Origin: CAZLNO01 sp964561005
GTDB taxonomy: Bacteria; Pseudomonadota; Alphaproteobacteria; Kiloniellales; Rhodovibrionaceae
Direction of reading: 5' to 3'
NCBI GenBank assembly: GCA_964561005.1
Contig: CAZLNO010000035.1
Coordinates: 1 to 32,598 of the forward strand
Length of the DNA stretch: 32,598 bases
Below, piece after piece: positions 7,118-15,355 of this stretch. Under the pieces are notes generated by a model. That model saw only the letters and a list, made by a program, of their open reading frames with translations, was not told the origin of the DNA and did no database searches. A program made the position numbers and the translations under genes. Numbering within the stretch: the stretch's first letter is position 1; the number at the start of each line of letters is the position of its first letter.

Positions 7118-8338
7118 TCACGTCCGCACGCGGCCGTCCTTCACGGCATAGGCCAGCGGGTTGTAGCCGATCCGGTAGGCCAGCTCGGCCGGGGTCTCGA
7201 TGTCCCAGACGCAAAGGTCGGCGCGCTTGCCCGCCTCCAGCGTGCCCCGGCTGTGGTGCAGGCCCAGCGCCCTGGCGGCGTTGCGCGTCACCCCGGCCAG
7301 CGCCTCCTCCGGCGTCAGGCGGAACAGCGTGCAGGCCATCGACAGCATCAGCAGCAGCGAGGTCACCGGCGCGCTGCCTGGGTTGCAGTCGGTGGCCACC
7401 GCCATCGGCACCCCGGCGCGGCGGAAGGCCTCGATCGGCGGCACCTGCGTCTCGCGCAGGCAGTAGAAGGCGCCGGGCAACAGGGTCGCGACGGTGCCGG
7501 CCCGGGCCATCGCGGCGACGCTGTCCTCGCTGGTATACTCCACGTGGTCGGCCGACAGCCCGCCGTAGCGTGCGACCAGGCCGGCGCCACCCAGGTCGGA
7601 GAGCTGGTCGGCGTGCAGCTTCACCGGCAGGCCCAGGGCCTGGGCGGCGTCGAAGACGCGCGCGGTCTGCTCGGGCGTGAAGGCGATGGTCTCGCAAAAG
7701 GCGTCGACCGCGTCGACCAGCCCCGCCTCGGCCGCCGCCGGCAGCATCTCCCCGACCACGCGGTCGATGTAGCCTTCGGCGTCCTCCGCGAACTCGGGCG
7801 GCAGGGCGTGCGCGCCCAGGAAGCTCGTCGCCACGTCGACCCGGTGGTCCTGGCCGAGTTGCCGGGCGACCCGGAGCTGCTTCTGTTCCGCGTCGCTTTC
7901 CAGGCCGTAGCCGGACTTGATCTCCACCGTGGTGACGCCTTCGGCCATCAGGGCGCGCAGGCGCTTGGCCGCGTCGGCGTACAACGTCTCCGGCGCGGCC
8001 TCGCGGGTGGCGCGCACGGTGGAAAGGATGCCGCCGCCGGCGCGCGCCAGCTCCGCGTAGCTCGCACCCTGAAGCCGCAGCTCGAACTCGCGGGCGCGGT
8101 GGCCGCCGTTGACCAGATGCGTGTGGCAATCGATCAGGCCGGGCGTGATCCAGCGGCCGTCGACCCAATGCACCTGCTTGGACAGCGTCTCCGGTGGCCC
8201 CGACAGGGCCTCGCGCGGTCCGATCCAGGCGATGCGGCCGTCCTGCACCGCCAGCGCCGCGCCCTCCAGCGCGCCATAGGGCGTTTCGCCCTCGACCATC
8301 GTGGCCAGGCGCGCGTCCAGCCAGAGCACGTCCCACAT
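7118..8338 (-). CDS. hutI: Imidazolonepropionase
   Basis: HutI opens the ring of 4-imidazolone-5-propionate to give N-formimino-L-glutamate, the third step of histidine degradation. The 406-residue protein is an amidohydrolase-superfamily TIM barrel: GLIDCHTHLVNGGHR supplies the first metal histidines (His72, His74), followed by KSGYGLES, LGAHALP (His177), KLHADQL (His242) and ATDCNPGS (catalytic/metal Asp317). The ATG at 8338 is preceded by GGGAGG; an upstream extension to 8587 would run through the divergent hutF gene and is rejected. It faces away from hutF with 88 bases between the starts, so the two are probably controlled from a shared region. It converges with the metalloprotease gene, whose stop is only 16 bases away. 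Confidence 0.95.
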   Translation of the reverse strand: MWDVLWLDARLATMVEGETPYGALEGAALAVQDGRIAWIGPREALSGPPETLSKQVHWVDGRWITPGLIDCHTHLVNGGHRAREFELRLQGASYAELARAGGGILSTVRATREAAPETLYADAAKRLRALMAEGVTTVEIKSGYGLESDAEQKQLRVARQLGQDHRVDVATSFLGAHALPPEFAEDAEGYIDRVVGEMLPAAAEAGLVDAVDAFCETIAFTPEQTARVFDAAQALGLPVKLHADQLSDLGGAGLVARYGGLSADHVEYTSEDSVAAMARAGTVATLLPGAFYCLRETQVPPIEAFRRAGVPMAVATDCNPGSAPVTSLLLMLSMACTLFRLTPEEALAGVTRNAARALGLHHSRGTLEAGKRADLCVWDIETPAELAYRIGYNPLAYAVKDGRVRT

Positions 8339-8426
8339 CGCTGCCTCCCTAAGTGTCGCCCCGCTTGTGCCGGGCGCATTCTCCCCCTTAAGCTGCCCGC
8401 CCCAAGAGATGCAAGCGAGCGAGGCC

Positions 8427-9800
8427 ATGACCGCCTGTTTCGCCGAGCGCGCGCTGCTGCCCGACGGCTGGGCGCGGGACGTGCGCATCGAGGTCGACAG
8501 TCTCGGCGCCATCGCCGCGGTGACGCCGGACGCCGACCCGGCCGGCGCAGAGCGGCTGGCCGGGCCGGTCGTGCCGGGCATGCCCAACCTGCACAGCCAC
8601 GCCTTCCAGCGCGCGCTGGCGGGCCTCGCGGAGCGCGGGCTGGGCGAGGACAGCTTCTGGACCTGGCGCGAGGTGATGTACCGCTTCGTCGGCCGCCTGG
8701 CGCCCGAGCAGGTCGAGGCGATCGCCGCCCAGCTCTATGTCGAGATGCTGAAGGCCGGCTACACGGCGGTGGGCGAGTTCCACTACCTGCACCACGCGCC
8801 CGACGGCCGCCCCTACGCCGACCCGGCGGAGATGGCGCGGCGCGTGCTGGCGGCGGCGCAAAGGAGCGGCATCGGGCTGACGCTGCTGCCGGTGCTCTAT
8901 GGCTACGGCGACTTCGGCGGGCAGCCGGCGGGCGAGGGGCAGCGGCGATTCCTGAACAGCCCCGAGACCCTGCTGCGCATCGTCGAGGCGCTGCACCGCG
9001 ACACCGCCGAGGACCCGCAGGTGGCGGTGGGGCTGGCGCCGCACTCCCTGCGCGCGGTGACGCCGGAGACGCTGGACGCGGGGGTGCGCGGGATTCACGA
9101 CCTCCGGGCCGAGGCGCCGGTGCACATCCATGTCGCCGAGCAGATGGGCGAGGTGGAGGCCTGCTACGGCTGGTGCGGCCGGCGCCCGGTGGAGTACCTG
9201 CTGGAGCGTGGACATCCGGACGCGCGCTGGTGCCTGATCCACGCCACGCACACCACCGAGGTGGAGGTGAGGCGCCTGGCCGAGACCGGCGCCGTCGTCG
9301 GCCTTTGCCCGACCACCGAGGCGAACCTGGGCGACGGCGTGTTCCCGGCGGAAAGCTTTCTGCGCGCCGACGGACGCTTCGGTATCGGCAGCGACAGCCA
9401 CGTTTCCGTCAGTCCCGTGGAGGAGCTGCGCTGGCTGGAGTACGGCCAACGGCTGACGTTGCAGCGGCGCAACGTTCTCGCCAGCCCCGACCACGACGGT
9501 TCCGCCGGCGCAACGTTGTGGCGGGGTGCGCTGGAGGGCGGGGCACAGGCGCTGGGCCGGCCGATCGGTCGGCTGGCGCCCGGCCACCGCGCCGACCTCG
9601 TGGTGCTGGACGGCGACGCCCCGCAGTTCCGCGACAAGCCCGACGACCGGCTGCTCGACGCCCTGGTGTTCGCCGGCAATACCAACCCGGTGCGGGACGT
9701 GATGGTCGGTGGGAAGTGGGTGGTGCAGGAAGGCCGGCACGCGAAGGAGGACAGTGTGCTGGCCGGCTACATCAACGCGGTGTCCGGCTTGCTTCAATAA
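8427..9800 (+). CDS. hutF: N-formimino-L-glutamate deiminase
   Basis: HutF removes ammonia from formiminoglutamate to give N-formylglutamate, the substrate of HutG. The 457-residue product shows the family motifs MPNLHSHAFQRAL (metal His56, His58), GEFHYLHH, GLAPHSLRAV, HIHVAEQ (His235), IHATHTTEVE (His272), LCPTTEANLGDG and GIGSDSHVSVSP (Asp323). I prefer ATG 8427 over ATG 8409, because AGCGAGG precedes it and MTACFAERALLPDGW matches the usual N terminus. Together with hutI (divergent) and hutG it identifies the formylglutamate branch rather than direct formimino transfer or HutE-type hydrolysis. Confidence 0.95.
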   Translation: MTACFAERALLPDGWARDVRIEVDSLGAIAAVTPDADPAGAERLAGPVVPGMPNLHSHAFQRALAGLAERGLGEDSFWTWREVMYRFVGRLAPEQVEAIAAQLYVEMLKAGYTAVGEFHYLHHAPDGRPYADPAEMARRVLAAAQRSGIGLTLLPVLYGYGDFGGQPAGEGQRRFLNSPETLLRIVEALHRDTAEDPQVAVGLAPHSLRAVTPETLDAGVRGIHDLRAEAPVHIHVAEQMGEVEACYGWCGRRPVEYLLERGHPDARWCLIHATHTTEVEVRRLAETGAVVGLCPTTEANLGDGVFPAESFLRADGRFGIGSDSHVSVSPVEELRWLEYGQRLTLQRRNVLASPDHDGSAGATLWRGALEGGAQALGRPIGRLAPGHRADLVVLDGDAPQFRDKPDDRLLDALVFAGNTNPVRDVMVGGKWVVQEGRHAKEDSVLAGYINAVSGLLQ

Positions 9801-9918
9801 CGCGTCGCGTGTAGGAGGTTTGAGGCGAAGGGACATGCCGCTCGGAGGCCTCCCCGGTCGCCCGATCTTTCGTCCCCGGTCGAAGCCCGAGCCCCGCAAC
9901 GTCTTGCCCTTGTCGCGC

Positions 9919-10428
9919 ATGTGGTCGGATTTTCTCGCATGGGTGGATCATCACAGGATCGGGGCGCCGGCCAGCCTCGGCGGGGTTGCGATTTCCCTCG
10001 GCGGCTTCGCCGCGACGATCTTCAACGTGGCGCGCTCCCGGACGGCGGCCCAGCAGGCCAAGGACGCGGCGGAGGCCGCGCGCGAAGGCATACGCCTGCA
10101 CACCGTCGTCGCCGACCTGTCGGCCGCGGTTCAGACGATGGAGGAGATCCAACGCCTACACAGATTGAATCAGTGGCAGTTGCTGCCCGATCGGTATAGC
10201 CTGTTGCGCAGGCACCTTGTGGCGATCGAGAGTGCGAACAACCATCTGACCGAGGAGCAACGCAGATCATTGCAGACGGCCCGCGCGGACGTCGCCGATA
10301 TATGTCATCAGATCGAATGGGTTCTGGATTCGGGTGAGCAGGGTGGCGACGTGTCCGAGATGAATGCGAGATTGTCGGCGCGCACCGACGAACTTTACCG
10401 AATTCTGATCAGCCTGCGGAGCGGCTAG
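9919..10428 (+). CDS. Membrane-anchored coiled-coil protein of unknown function
   Basis: The product has 169 residues from the ATG at 9919. An in-frame ATG at 9835 would add 28 Pro/Arg-rich residues; neither start has a well-spaced ribosome site, so the start is uncertain. After a short N-terminal segment there is one membrane helix (about ASLGGVAISLGGFAATIFNV), then a charged, Ala/Glu/Arg-rich region predicted to be helical or coiled-coil to the end. No catalytic motif is seen. Three bases separate its stop from the next ATG, so the two form an operon. Base composition drifts to lower GC than the hut genes before it and the cyclodeaminase gene after it. Together with the next gene it may be a recently acquired cassette. 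I do not recognise the family. Confidence 0.6.
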   Translation: MWSDFLAWVDHHRIGAPASLGGVAISLGGFAATIFNVARSRTAAQQAKDAAEAAREGIRLHTVVADLSAAVQTMEEIQRLHRLNQWQLLPDRYSLLRRHLVAIESANNHLTEEQRRSLQTARADVADICHQIEWVLDSGEQGGDVSEMNARLSARTDELYRILISLRSG

Positions 10429-10431
10429 CAG

Positions 10432-10779
10432 ATGGTTTCCCAGAAGTTGCTCGACCTCATCCTGAAGCTGGACCGGAAGACGGCGTCCGGCGACATTTCC
10501 TGGGAAAAAACCATTCACGAAAACGTGTTTCAGACGTCGTTTCCGCGCTATACCATCCGTGTCTCGTATGATCGTCGCGGCGGCAATTATGAGATTTCCA
10601 TTCTCGGAATGGACGGAAATGTTATTGAAAGTGTCAAGGACACAGAGATCGACAGCGGCGCGGCCGGGGATGCGCGGGCCACTTGGCGAAATCGTCTCCA
10701 AGGGATTTTCAATAACGCACGCCATCAGGCGTGCGGCGTGGAAAACGCGCTCGATGAACTGATGGCCTATCTCGATTAG
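10432..10779 (+). CDS. Small conserved-looking cytoplasmic protein, partner of the membrane coiled-coil gene
   Basis: This 115-residue protein has no membrane segment. It begins with a leucine-rich helix (MVSQKLLDLILKLDRKT) and GDISWEKT. A central beta-rich part alternates hydrophobic residues (YTIRVSYDRR, YEISILGMDGNVIESV), and a C-terminal helix ends VENALDELMAYL. I have an impression of having seen similar small proteins in scattered bacteria without assigned function, but that is not verified. The codons are markedly more AT-rich (AAA, GAA, ATT, TAT, AAT) than in neighbouring genes. It lies 3 bases after the membrane protein gene and 15 bases before the cyclodeaminase start, so it looks like part of a compact insertion or a transcribed upstream unit. 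Function not assigned. Confidence 0.65.
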   Translation: MVSQKLLDLILKLDRKTASGDISWEKTIHENVFQTSFPRYTIRVSYDRRGGNYEISILGMDGNVIESVKDTEIDSGAAGDARATWRNRLQGIFNNARHQACGVENALDELMAYLD

Positions 10780-10794
10780 GATACGATTTCCGGG

Positions 10795-11796
10795 ATGGAA
10801 TCCGTCCACTTCACCTACCTGAACGGGCCGGAGATCGACCGGCTGGCGATGGGCGACGACGAGATCCTGGCGGCCGTGGAGGCGGGGCTGCTGGCGCAGG
10901 GGCGGGGCGAGACGGTGATCGAGCCGCGCGTGCACCTGGAGCCGGACCCGGCGTTTCGCGGCCACTTCAACGTGCTGCGCGGCTACATCGCGCCGATGGG
11001 GCTCGCCGGGGTGAAGATCGTCGGGGACTATGTCGACAACTACAAGCAGGGCCTGCCGTCGGAGATGGCGCTGCTCAACCTGTTCGATCCGCGCACGGGG
11101 ATGCCCGTGGCGCTTCTGGACGCCACCGCCATCACCGAGATGCGCACCGGGGCGATGACCGCGCTGGGCGCCAAGTACCTTGGCCCCGGCAGGGCGCGCG
11201 TGCTGGGCCACGTGGGCGCGCGCGGCACCGCGTACTGGAACGTGCGCCTGCTCGACCGGCTCTATGACTTCGCGGAGATCCGCGTGCACTCGCGCCGGCC
11301 GGAGAGCCGCGAGGCCTTCGCCGCCCGTCTGAGCGCCGACCTGGGCAAGCCGGTCAAGGCGGTGGACTCCTGGCGGGCCTGCCTGGAGGGCGCCGACATC
11401 ATGATCGAGGCCTCGCGCCTGGCCGCGCCGGAGCCGCTGTTCCGCACCGAATGGGTCAAGCCCGGCGCGTTCGTGGTGCCCTACGGCACGATGTCGGCGG
11501 TGGAGCTGTCGCTGACCGACGTGGCGGACAAGGTGGTGGTGGATGACTGGGGCCAGTGCCAGGGCGGCAAGCTGGGCGCCCTGCGCGCGCACGTCGAGGC
11601 CGGCAAGCTGACGCGCGAGACGCTGCATGCCGAACTGTGCGAGATCGTCGCGGGCCAGAAACCGGGGCGCGAGAGTGACGAGGAAGTGATCCTGTTCTGG
11701 CACCGCGGCTTGTCGCTGTCGGATATCGCGCTGGGTCACGCCATGCTGGAAAAGGCCCGTCGCCTGGGCCTTGGTCAGGCACTGCGCTACGCCTAA
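10795..11796 (+). CDS. Ornithine cyclodeaminase/mu-crystallin family protein
   Basis: This is a 333-residue NAD(P)-dependent enzyme-family member. The N-terminal half has the family's substrate region with Lys74 in GVKIVGDYVDN and the segment FDPRTGMPVALLDATAITEMRTGA, which is highly characteristic. The Rossmann part begins near VLGHVGARGTAYW and is slightly divergent from the usual GxGxxA. VVVDDWGQCQGG and a late GLSLSDIALGHAML complete the pattern. Family members make proline from ornithine, reduce ketimines, or act as alanine, lysine or other amino acid dehydrogenases or cyclases, so no substrate is claimed. It starts 15 bases after the low-GC pair; an ATG preceded by CGGGATG gives only a weak ribosome site. 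With the nearby M20 and Hut enzymes it fits an amino acid catabolism neighbourhood. Confidence 0.85.
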   Translation: MESVHFTYLNGPEIDRLAMGDDEILAAVEAGLLAQGRGETVIEPRVHLEPDPAFRGHFNVLRGYIAPMGLAGVKIVGDYVDNYKQGLPSEMALLNLFDPRTGMPVALLDATAITEMRTGAMTALGAKYLGPGRARVLGHVGARGTAYWNVRLLDRLYDFAEIRVHSRRPESREAFAARLSADLGKPVKAVDSWRACLEGADIMIEASRLAAPEPLFRTEWVKPGAFVVPYGTMSAVELSLTDVADKVVVDDWGQCQGGKLGALRAHVEAGKLTRETLHAELCEIVAGQKPGRESDEEVILFWHRGLSLSDIALGHAMLEKARRLGLGQALRYA

Positions 11797-11831
11797 ATGG
11801 AGCGTCGTTACGCGGCTGCCGGGAGTTCCAG

Positions 11832-13013
11832 GTGCAAGGACAAGCTTCGAGCGGCAAGCGTCAGCGCGACGTTCGCATCGACGTCTTTCGCGGCGTGGCG
11901 ATGTTCATCATCTTCATCGCGCACGTGCCGGCGAATCCGTGGAACGACTGGATTCCCGCGCGCTTCGGCCCGTCCGACGCGGCCGAGTGGTTCGTGTTCT
12001 GCTCCGGCTTCGCCTCGGCGGTGGCGTTCGGCGGGGTTTTCCGGCGGCGCGGCTTCGGCCTCGGCGTGATGCGCGTCGCCCACCGCTGCTGGCAGATCTA
12101 CTGGGCGCACCTGGGCATGTTCTTCGCCACGGCGGCGACCGTGGTGGCGGGCTCCTGGCTGCTGCCGAAGGACTACGTGGGGCAGCTCAATCTGCAGCAC
12201 TTCTTCGACAACGCCATGAACGGCCTCGTGGGGCTGCTGACGCTGACCTACGTGCCGAACTACTTCGACATCCTGCCGATGTACTTCGCCATTCTGGTGA
12301 TGCTGCCGATCCTGATGGCGCTGTCGCGGCTGCACCTCTGGGCGGCGCTGGCCTTCCCGCCGCTGCTCTGGGCGGCGAACCGGGCCATTGGCTTTGATTT
12401 GCCGGCGGAGTGGTGGTCGGACCGGCCGTGGTTCTTCAATCCATTCGGCTGGCAGCTCATCTTTTTCACCGGCTTCGCCTTCTCCATGGGCTGGCTGCGC
12501 CCGCCGCCGCCCGACCGCCGGCTGATCGCGCTCGCCGCCGCCGTCCTGATCGTGCTGATCCCGCTGAGCTGGAAGCCGATCTGGGACAACTACCACTGGG
12601 CCAACGTCGCCAGCTACGCCATCCTCTGGGGCTACGAGAAGACCGACTTTGGCATCATTCGGTTCATCCATTTCCTGGCCATCGCCTACCTGCTGCGCTG
12701 CGCCTTCCTGGGGCGCGAACACACGCTGCACAGCGCGCCCTTTGCGGTGCTGCGCAAGGTGGGCCAGCAAGCTTTGGCGGTCTTCGTCACCTCGATGGTG
12801 CTGGCACGCGTGGCCGGCATGCTCCTGGACCAGCTCGGCCGCGACCCCGGCAGCGTTGCCCTGGTCAACCTGGCCGGCTTCGTCCTTCTGGCGGCCACGG
12901 CCTACTTCGTCGCCTGGGTGAAGCAGGAGCCGTGGCGCAAGCCGCCGCCCCAGCCGGCGCCCGCGCCCGAAACCGAACCGCGCGCCGCCCCCGCCGGGCA
13001 GGCGGCGGAATAG
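11832..13013 (+). CDS. OpgC-like integral membrane acyltransferase
   Basis: The 393-residue polytopic membrane protein starts at GTG 11832 after GGGAG. The N-terminal signature RIDVFRGVAMFIIFIAHVP contains the Arg-Asp and the His expected of OpgC/acyltransferase-3-like enzymes, followed by FVFCSGFASAVAFG and WQIYWAHLG. About ten hydrophobic segments run to residue 365. A Pro/Ala-rich cytoplasmic tail (KPPPQPAPAPE) ends the protein. OpgC adds succinyl groups to osmoregulated periplasmic glucans; relatives acylate other surface glycans. No glucan synthase (opgG/opgH or ndvB) is in the window, so the acceptor is unknown. Osmoregulated glucan decoration would fit a salt-stressed lifestyle, but that is inference. 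Confidence 0.82.
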   Translation: MQGQASSGKRQRDVRIDVFRGVAMFIIFIAHVPANPWNDWIPARFGPSDAAEWFVFCSGFASAVAFGGVFRRRGFGLGVMRVAHRCWQIYWAHLGMFFATAATVVAGSWLLPKDYVGQLNLQHFFDNAMNGLVGLLTLTYVPNYFDILPMYFAILVMLPILMALSRLHLWAALAFPPLLWAANRAIGFDLPAEWWSDRPWFFNPFGWQLIFFTGFAFSMGWLRPPPPDRRLIALAAAVLIVLIPLSWKPIWDNYHWANVASYAILWGYEKTDFGIIRFIHFLAIAYLLRCAFLGREHTLHSAPFAVLRKVGQQALAVFVTSMVLARVAGMLLDQLGRDPGSVALVNLAGFVLLAATAYFVAWVKQEPWRKPPPQPAPAPETEPRAAPAGQAAE

Positions 13014-13050
13014 GGCGGTCAGCCGGAGACTTTGTGAAGAGGGTGGGGGC

Positions 13051-14031
13051 ATGAACCGGGACCTCGCGCGCCGCGTTCTGCGCGCCCTGAACGAGCAAGG
13101 TTTGAAGCACCTTGGCCTGAAGCTGCTCCGTCAGCGACGGGCGGAGGAGCTGGAAGCCCTGCAGGTGGCCTTCGTCGAAAGCACGAACGGCAGTTATCTG
13201 GCTGCCGCGGCGCCCGCCACCACGGCGTCGGAGGACGACGCCGGCGCGCCGCTGCTGCGGGCCGAAGCGCTGGTGGAGCCGGAGCCGGGGCTGCGGTTCT
13301 GGATCGATCTGCTGGACCCTGGCGTCTCGTACCATGTCCGGCGGGGCGACTACGAGCCGCCGGCGACGCGGTTCGTCACCCGGACGCTGCGACCCGGCGG
13401 GGTCTTCGTCGACGTCGGCGCGAACCTGGGCTGGTTCGCGCTGCATGCCGCCCGCCGGGTGGGACCGGCGGGGCAGGTGATCGCGCTGGAGCCGCGCGCG
13501 GATTCCTGCCTTTTGCTGCGCCGCGCGGTGGCGGCCAACGGCTTCGGTCGTATCGTGAGGGTTCTGCCCGCCGCCGCCGGGCGCGAGGCGGGCCGGCGGC
13601 GGCTGGTGTGGGAGCGCGGCCAGCATTCGCCGGGCGGGACCTGGTCGATGACCCACGACGCCCTTGAGGCGGCGCTGCCGCCAGGCGACAACGCCTTCAT
13701 GGAGTCGGCCGTCGTGCGGCTGGATGATGTGCTTGGCGAGCTGCCGGTGGATCTGGTGAAGATCGACATCGAGGGAGCGGAGCCCGACGCCCTGGCCGGG
13801 GCGGGCCGCCTGCTGTCCCGCACACGCCCAAAGGTGCTCTGCGAGATCAATCCGCCGCTCTTGCGCCAGGTCGGACGAACGGAGCCGGCCGCCTTCGTGG
13901 ACTGGATGGCCGGGCAGGGCTATCGCTGCCACACCCTGGAGGCCGACGGCACACTCGGCGACAGTCTTTCGTCCGAGACCTTCGCGGCCGAGCCGGGCGT
14001 GCTCGACGTGGTGTTCGTGCCGATGGGCTGA
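13051..14031 (+). CDS. FkbM-family SAM-dependent methyltransferase
   Basis: This 326-residue protein has an N-terminal extension of about 110 residues and then a class I methyltransferase core. Motif I is FVDVGANLGWFAL, the ribose-binding acidic end of strand 2 is ALEPR, and the FkbM hallmarks RLDDVLGE and VDLVKIDIEGAEPDAL are clear, followed by KVLCEINP. FkbM enzymes O-methylate sugars or polyketide-like small molecules. The start ATG 13051 follows GGGTGGGGGC. It lies 37 bases after the OpgC-like gene, so the two may be co-transcribed and both modify surface glycans. No glycosyltransferase is nearby to support this further. Family assignment is firm and the substrate unknown. Confidence 0.88.
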   Translation: MNRDLARRVLRALNEQGLKHLGLKLLRQRRAEELEALQVAFVESTNGSYLAAAAPATTASEDDAGAPLLRAEALVEPEPGLRFWIDLLDPGVSYHVRRGDYEPPATRFVTRTLRPGGVFVDVGANLGWFALHAARRVGPAGQVIALEPRADSCLLLRRAVAANGFGRIVRVLPAAAGREAGRRRLVWERGQHSPGGTWSMTHDALEAALPPGDNAFMESAVVRLDDVLGELPVDLVKIDIEGAEPDALAGAGRLLSRTRPKVLCEINPPLLRQVGRTEPAAFVDWMAGQGYRCHTLEADGTLGDSLSSETFAAEPGVLDVVFVPMG

Positions 14032-14143
14032 GCCAGCACCCGCGACGCGCATTCGTGAGGGCGGCCCGTTTGCCTGTCGCCTTTCCGGGCCCGTCGTGCT
14101 TTGCTGTGCCAGCGATCGACGAAGCCGATCAAAGGCGCCGCAA

Positions 14144-15016
14144 ATGCAGCTCGACGCGATCCGCACCTTCATCGCCGTCGCCGAGACCGGCAACTTCCAT
14201 GAGGCCGCGAAGCGGCTGAACGTCACGCAGTCGACGGTCAGCGCGCGCATCCGCACGCTGGAGGACGGGCTGGGCCGCAGCCTCTTCCTGCGTGGCAAGA
14301 CCGGCGTCGAGCCGACCGAGGCCGGGCGGCATTTCGAGCGCTACGCCACCAACATGATGCGCCTGTGGCGCCGGGCACAGCAGGACGTGGCGCTGTCGCG
14401 CGCCTATCGCGCCAGCTTCGGCCTGGGCTCGCAGGTCAGCCTCTGGGACCGCCTGGTGCTGAGGTGGATCCCCTGGATGCGCCAGGCCGCGCCGGACGTG
14501 GCGCTGCGCGTGGAGGCGGACCACTCGCCCAGCCTGATGCGCTACGTCGCCGACGGCATTCTCGACATGGCGGTGATGTACCAGCCGCGCCGCCGCGCCG
14601 GCCTGGCCATCGAACAGCTTATCGTCGAGACGCTGGTGATGGTCTCCACGCGCCCCGACGCGGCGAGCGACTGGCGCGACGACTACGTCTTCGTCCACTG
14701 GGGCCGGGATTACGAGATCGCCCACGCCGAGCACTTCCCCGACCTCGCCACGCCGGCGGTCAGCGTGGGCCTGGGCGCGCTGGGCCTGCGCTACATCCTG
14801 GACAACGGCGGCAGTGGGTACTTCCCGATCCGCGTTGTCCGCCCCTACCTTGCCGATGGCCGCCTGCACCGCGTGGCAGGTATGCCGACGATGCAACGCG
14901 TGGCCTATGTCGTCTACGACGCCGACAGCTCCAACCGGCCGCTGCGCGACCTTGGTTTACAGGGACTTAGGGAGATCGCGGCGGCTGGCCAGGCGGAGGA
15001 CCAGACGGCGGTGTGA
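14144..15016 (+). CDS. LysR-family transcriptional regulator
   Basis: The 290-residue regulator starts at ATG 14144 after AAAGG. Residues 1-60 form the winged helix (MQLDAIRTFIAVAETGNFHE, then LNVTQSTVSARIRTLEDGLG), typical of LysR DNA-binding domains. The rest is a type 2 periplasmic-binding-like effector domain, with a linker helix around residues 60-90. There is an in-frame ATG at 14096, but the extra 16 residues lack the family pattern. The usual divergently transcribed target is absent, because all neighbours point the same way. Possible targets are the DUF1127-like and EamA genes downstream or the gene itself. The effector is unknown. Confidence 0.92.
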   Translation: MQLDAIRTFIAVAETGNFHEAAKRLNVTQSTVSARIRTLEDGLGRSLFLRGKTGVEPTEAGRHFERYATNMMRLWRRAQQDVALSRAYRASFGLGSQVSLWDRLVLRWIPWMRQAAPDVALRVEADHSPSLMRYVADGILDMAVMYQPRRRAGLAIEQLIVETLVMVSTRPDAASDWRDDYVFVHWGRDYEIAHAEHFPDLATPAVSVGLGALGLRYILDNGGSGYFPIRVVRPYLADGRLHRVAGMPTMQRVAYVVYDADSSNRPLRDLGLQGLREIAAAGQAEDQTAV

Positions 15017-15130
15017 TCGGAAAACCCGATTGGATGCGTGAAATTATTTCGCTTTATGGGTTGCCAGAAAAAACCACTTTGAGGGTGTCGCCGCGAACAC
15101 ACCGCGCGACGCGCGCCATGAAAGGAGACA

Positions 15131-15343
15131 ATGATGCGCACCCTCGGCCTGCCCGTGACCGACCCCACCATTCCCGGCCTCAGCGTCCGCGACCTGACGA
15201 GGCGCGCCGCCGAGGTCATGCAGACCTTCCTGAACGGCGCCACCCCGGCGATCCGGCACCGCGACTACCTCATCCGCCATGACCTGGCGCATCTCGATGC
15301 GGAGGCCCTGCAGGACATCGGGCTCGACCGGGACCGGAGCTGA
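15131..15343 (+). CDS. DUF1127-like small protein
   Basis: This 70-residue protein is encoded from a tandem ATGATG, either of which could start, preceded by AAAGGAG. The C-terminal HDLAHLDAEALQDIGLDRDR matches the DUF1127 pattern of an L..L....L.DIGL.R motif; the N-terminal half is less typical and not especially Arg-rich. Short DUF1127 proteins in alphaproteobacteria have been linked to RNA turnover and to phosphate or stress metabolism, but this divergent member cannot be assigned such a role. It ends 12 bases before the EamA exporter gene and may share its transcript. An AT-rich stretch at about 15020-15085 is the likely promoter region. Confidence 0.75.
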   Translation: MMRTLGLPVTDPTIPGLSVRDLTRRAAEVMQTFLNGATPAIRHRDYLIRHDLAHLDAEALQDIGLDRDRS

Positions 15344-15355
15344 CCGTCACCCGCC

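Noticed and set aside
10267..11739. 490-codon open frame on the minus strand opposite the cyclodeaminase gene
   Set aside because: It is a mirror of a well-supported plus-strand gene in GC-rich DNA, is low in recognisable motifs and His/Arg/Gly-rich, and would remove a clear family member if accepted.
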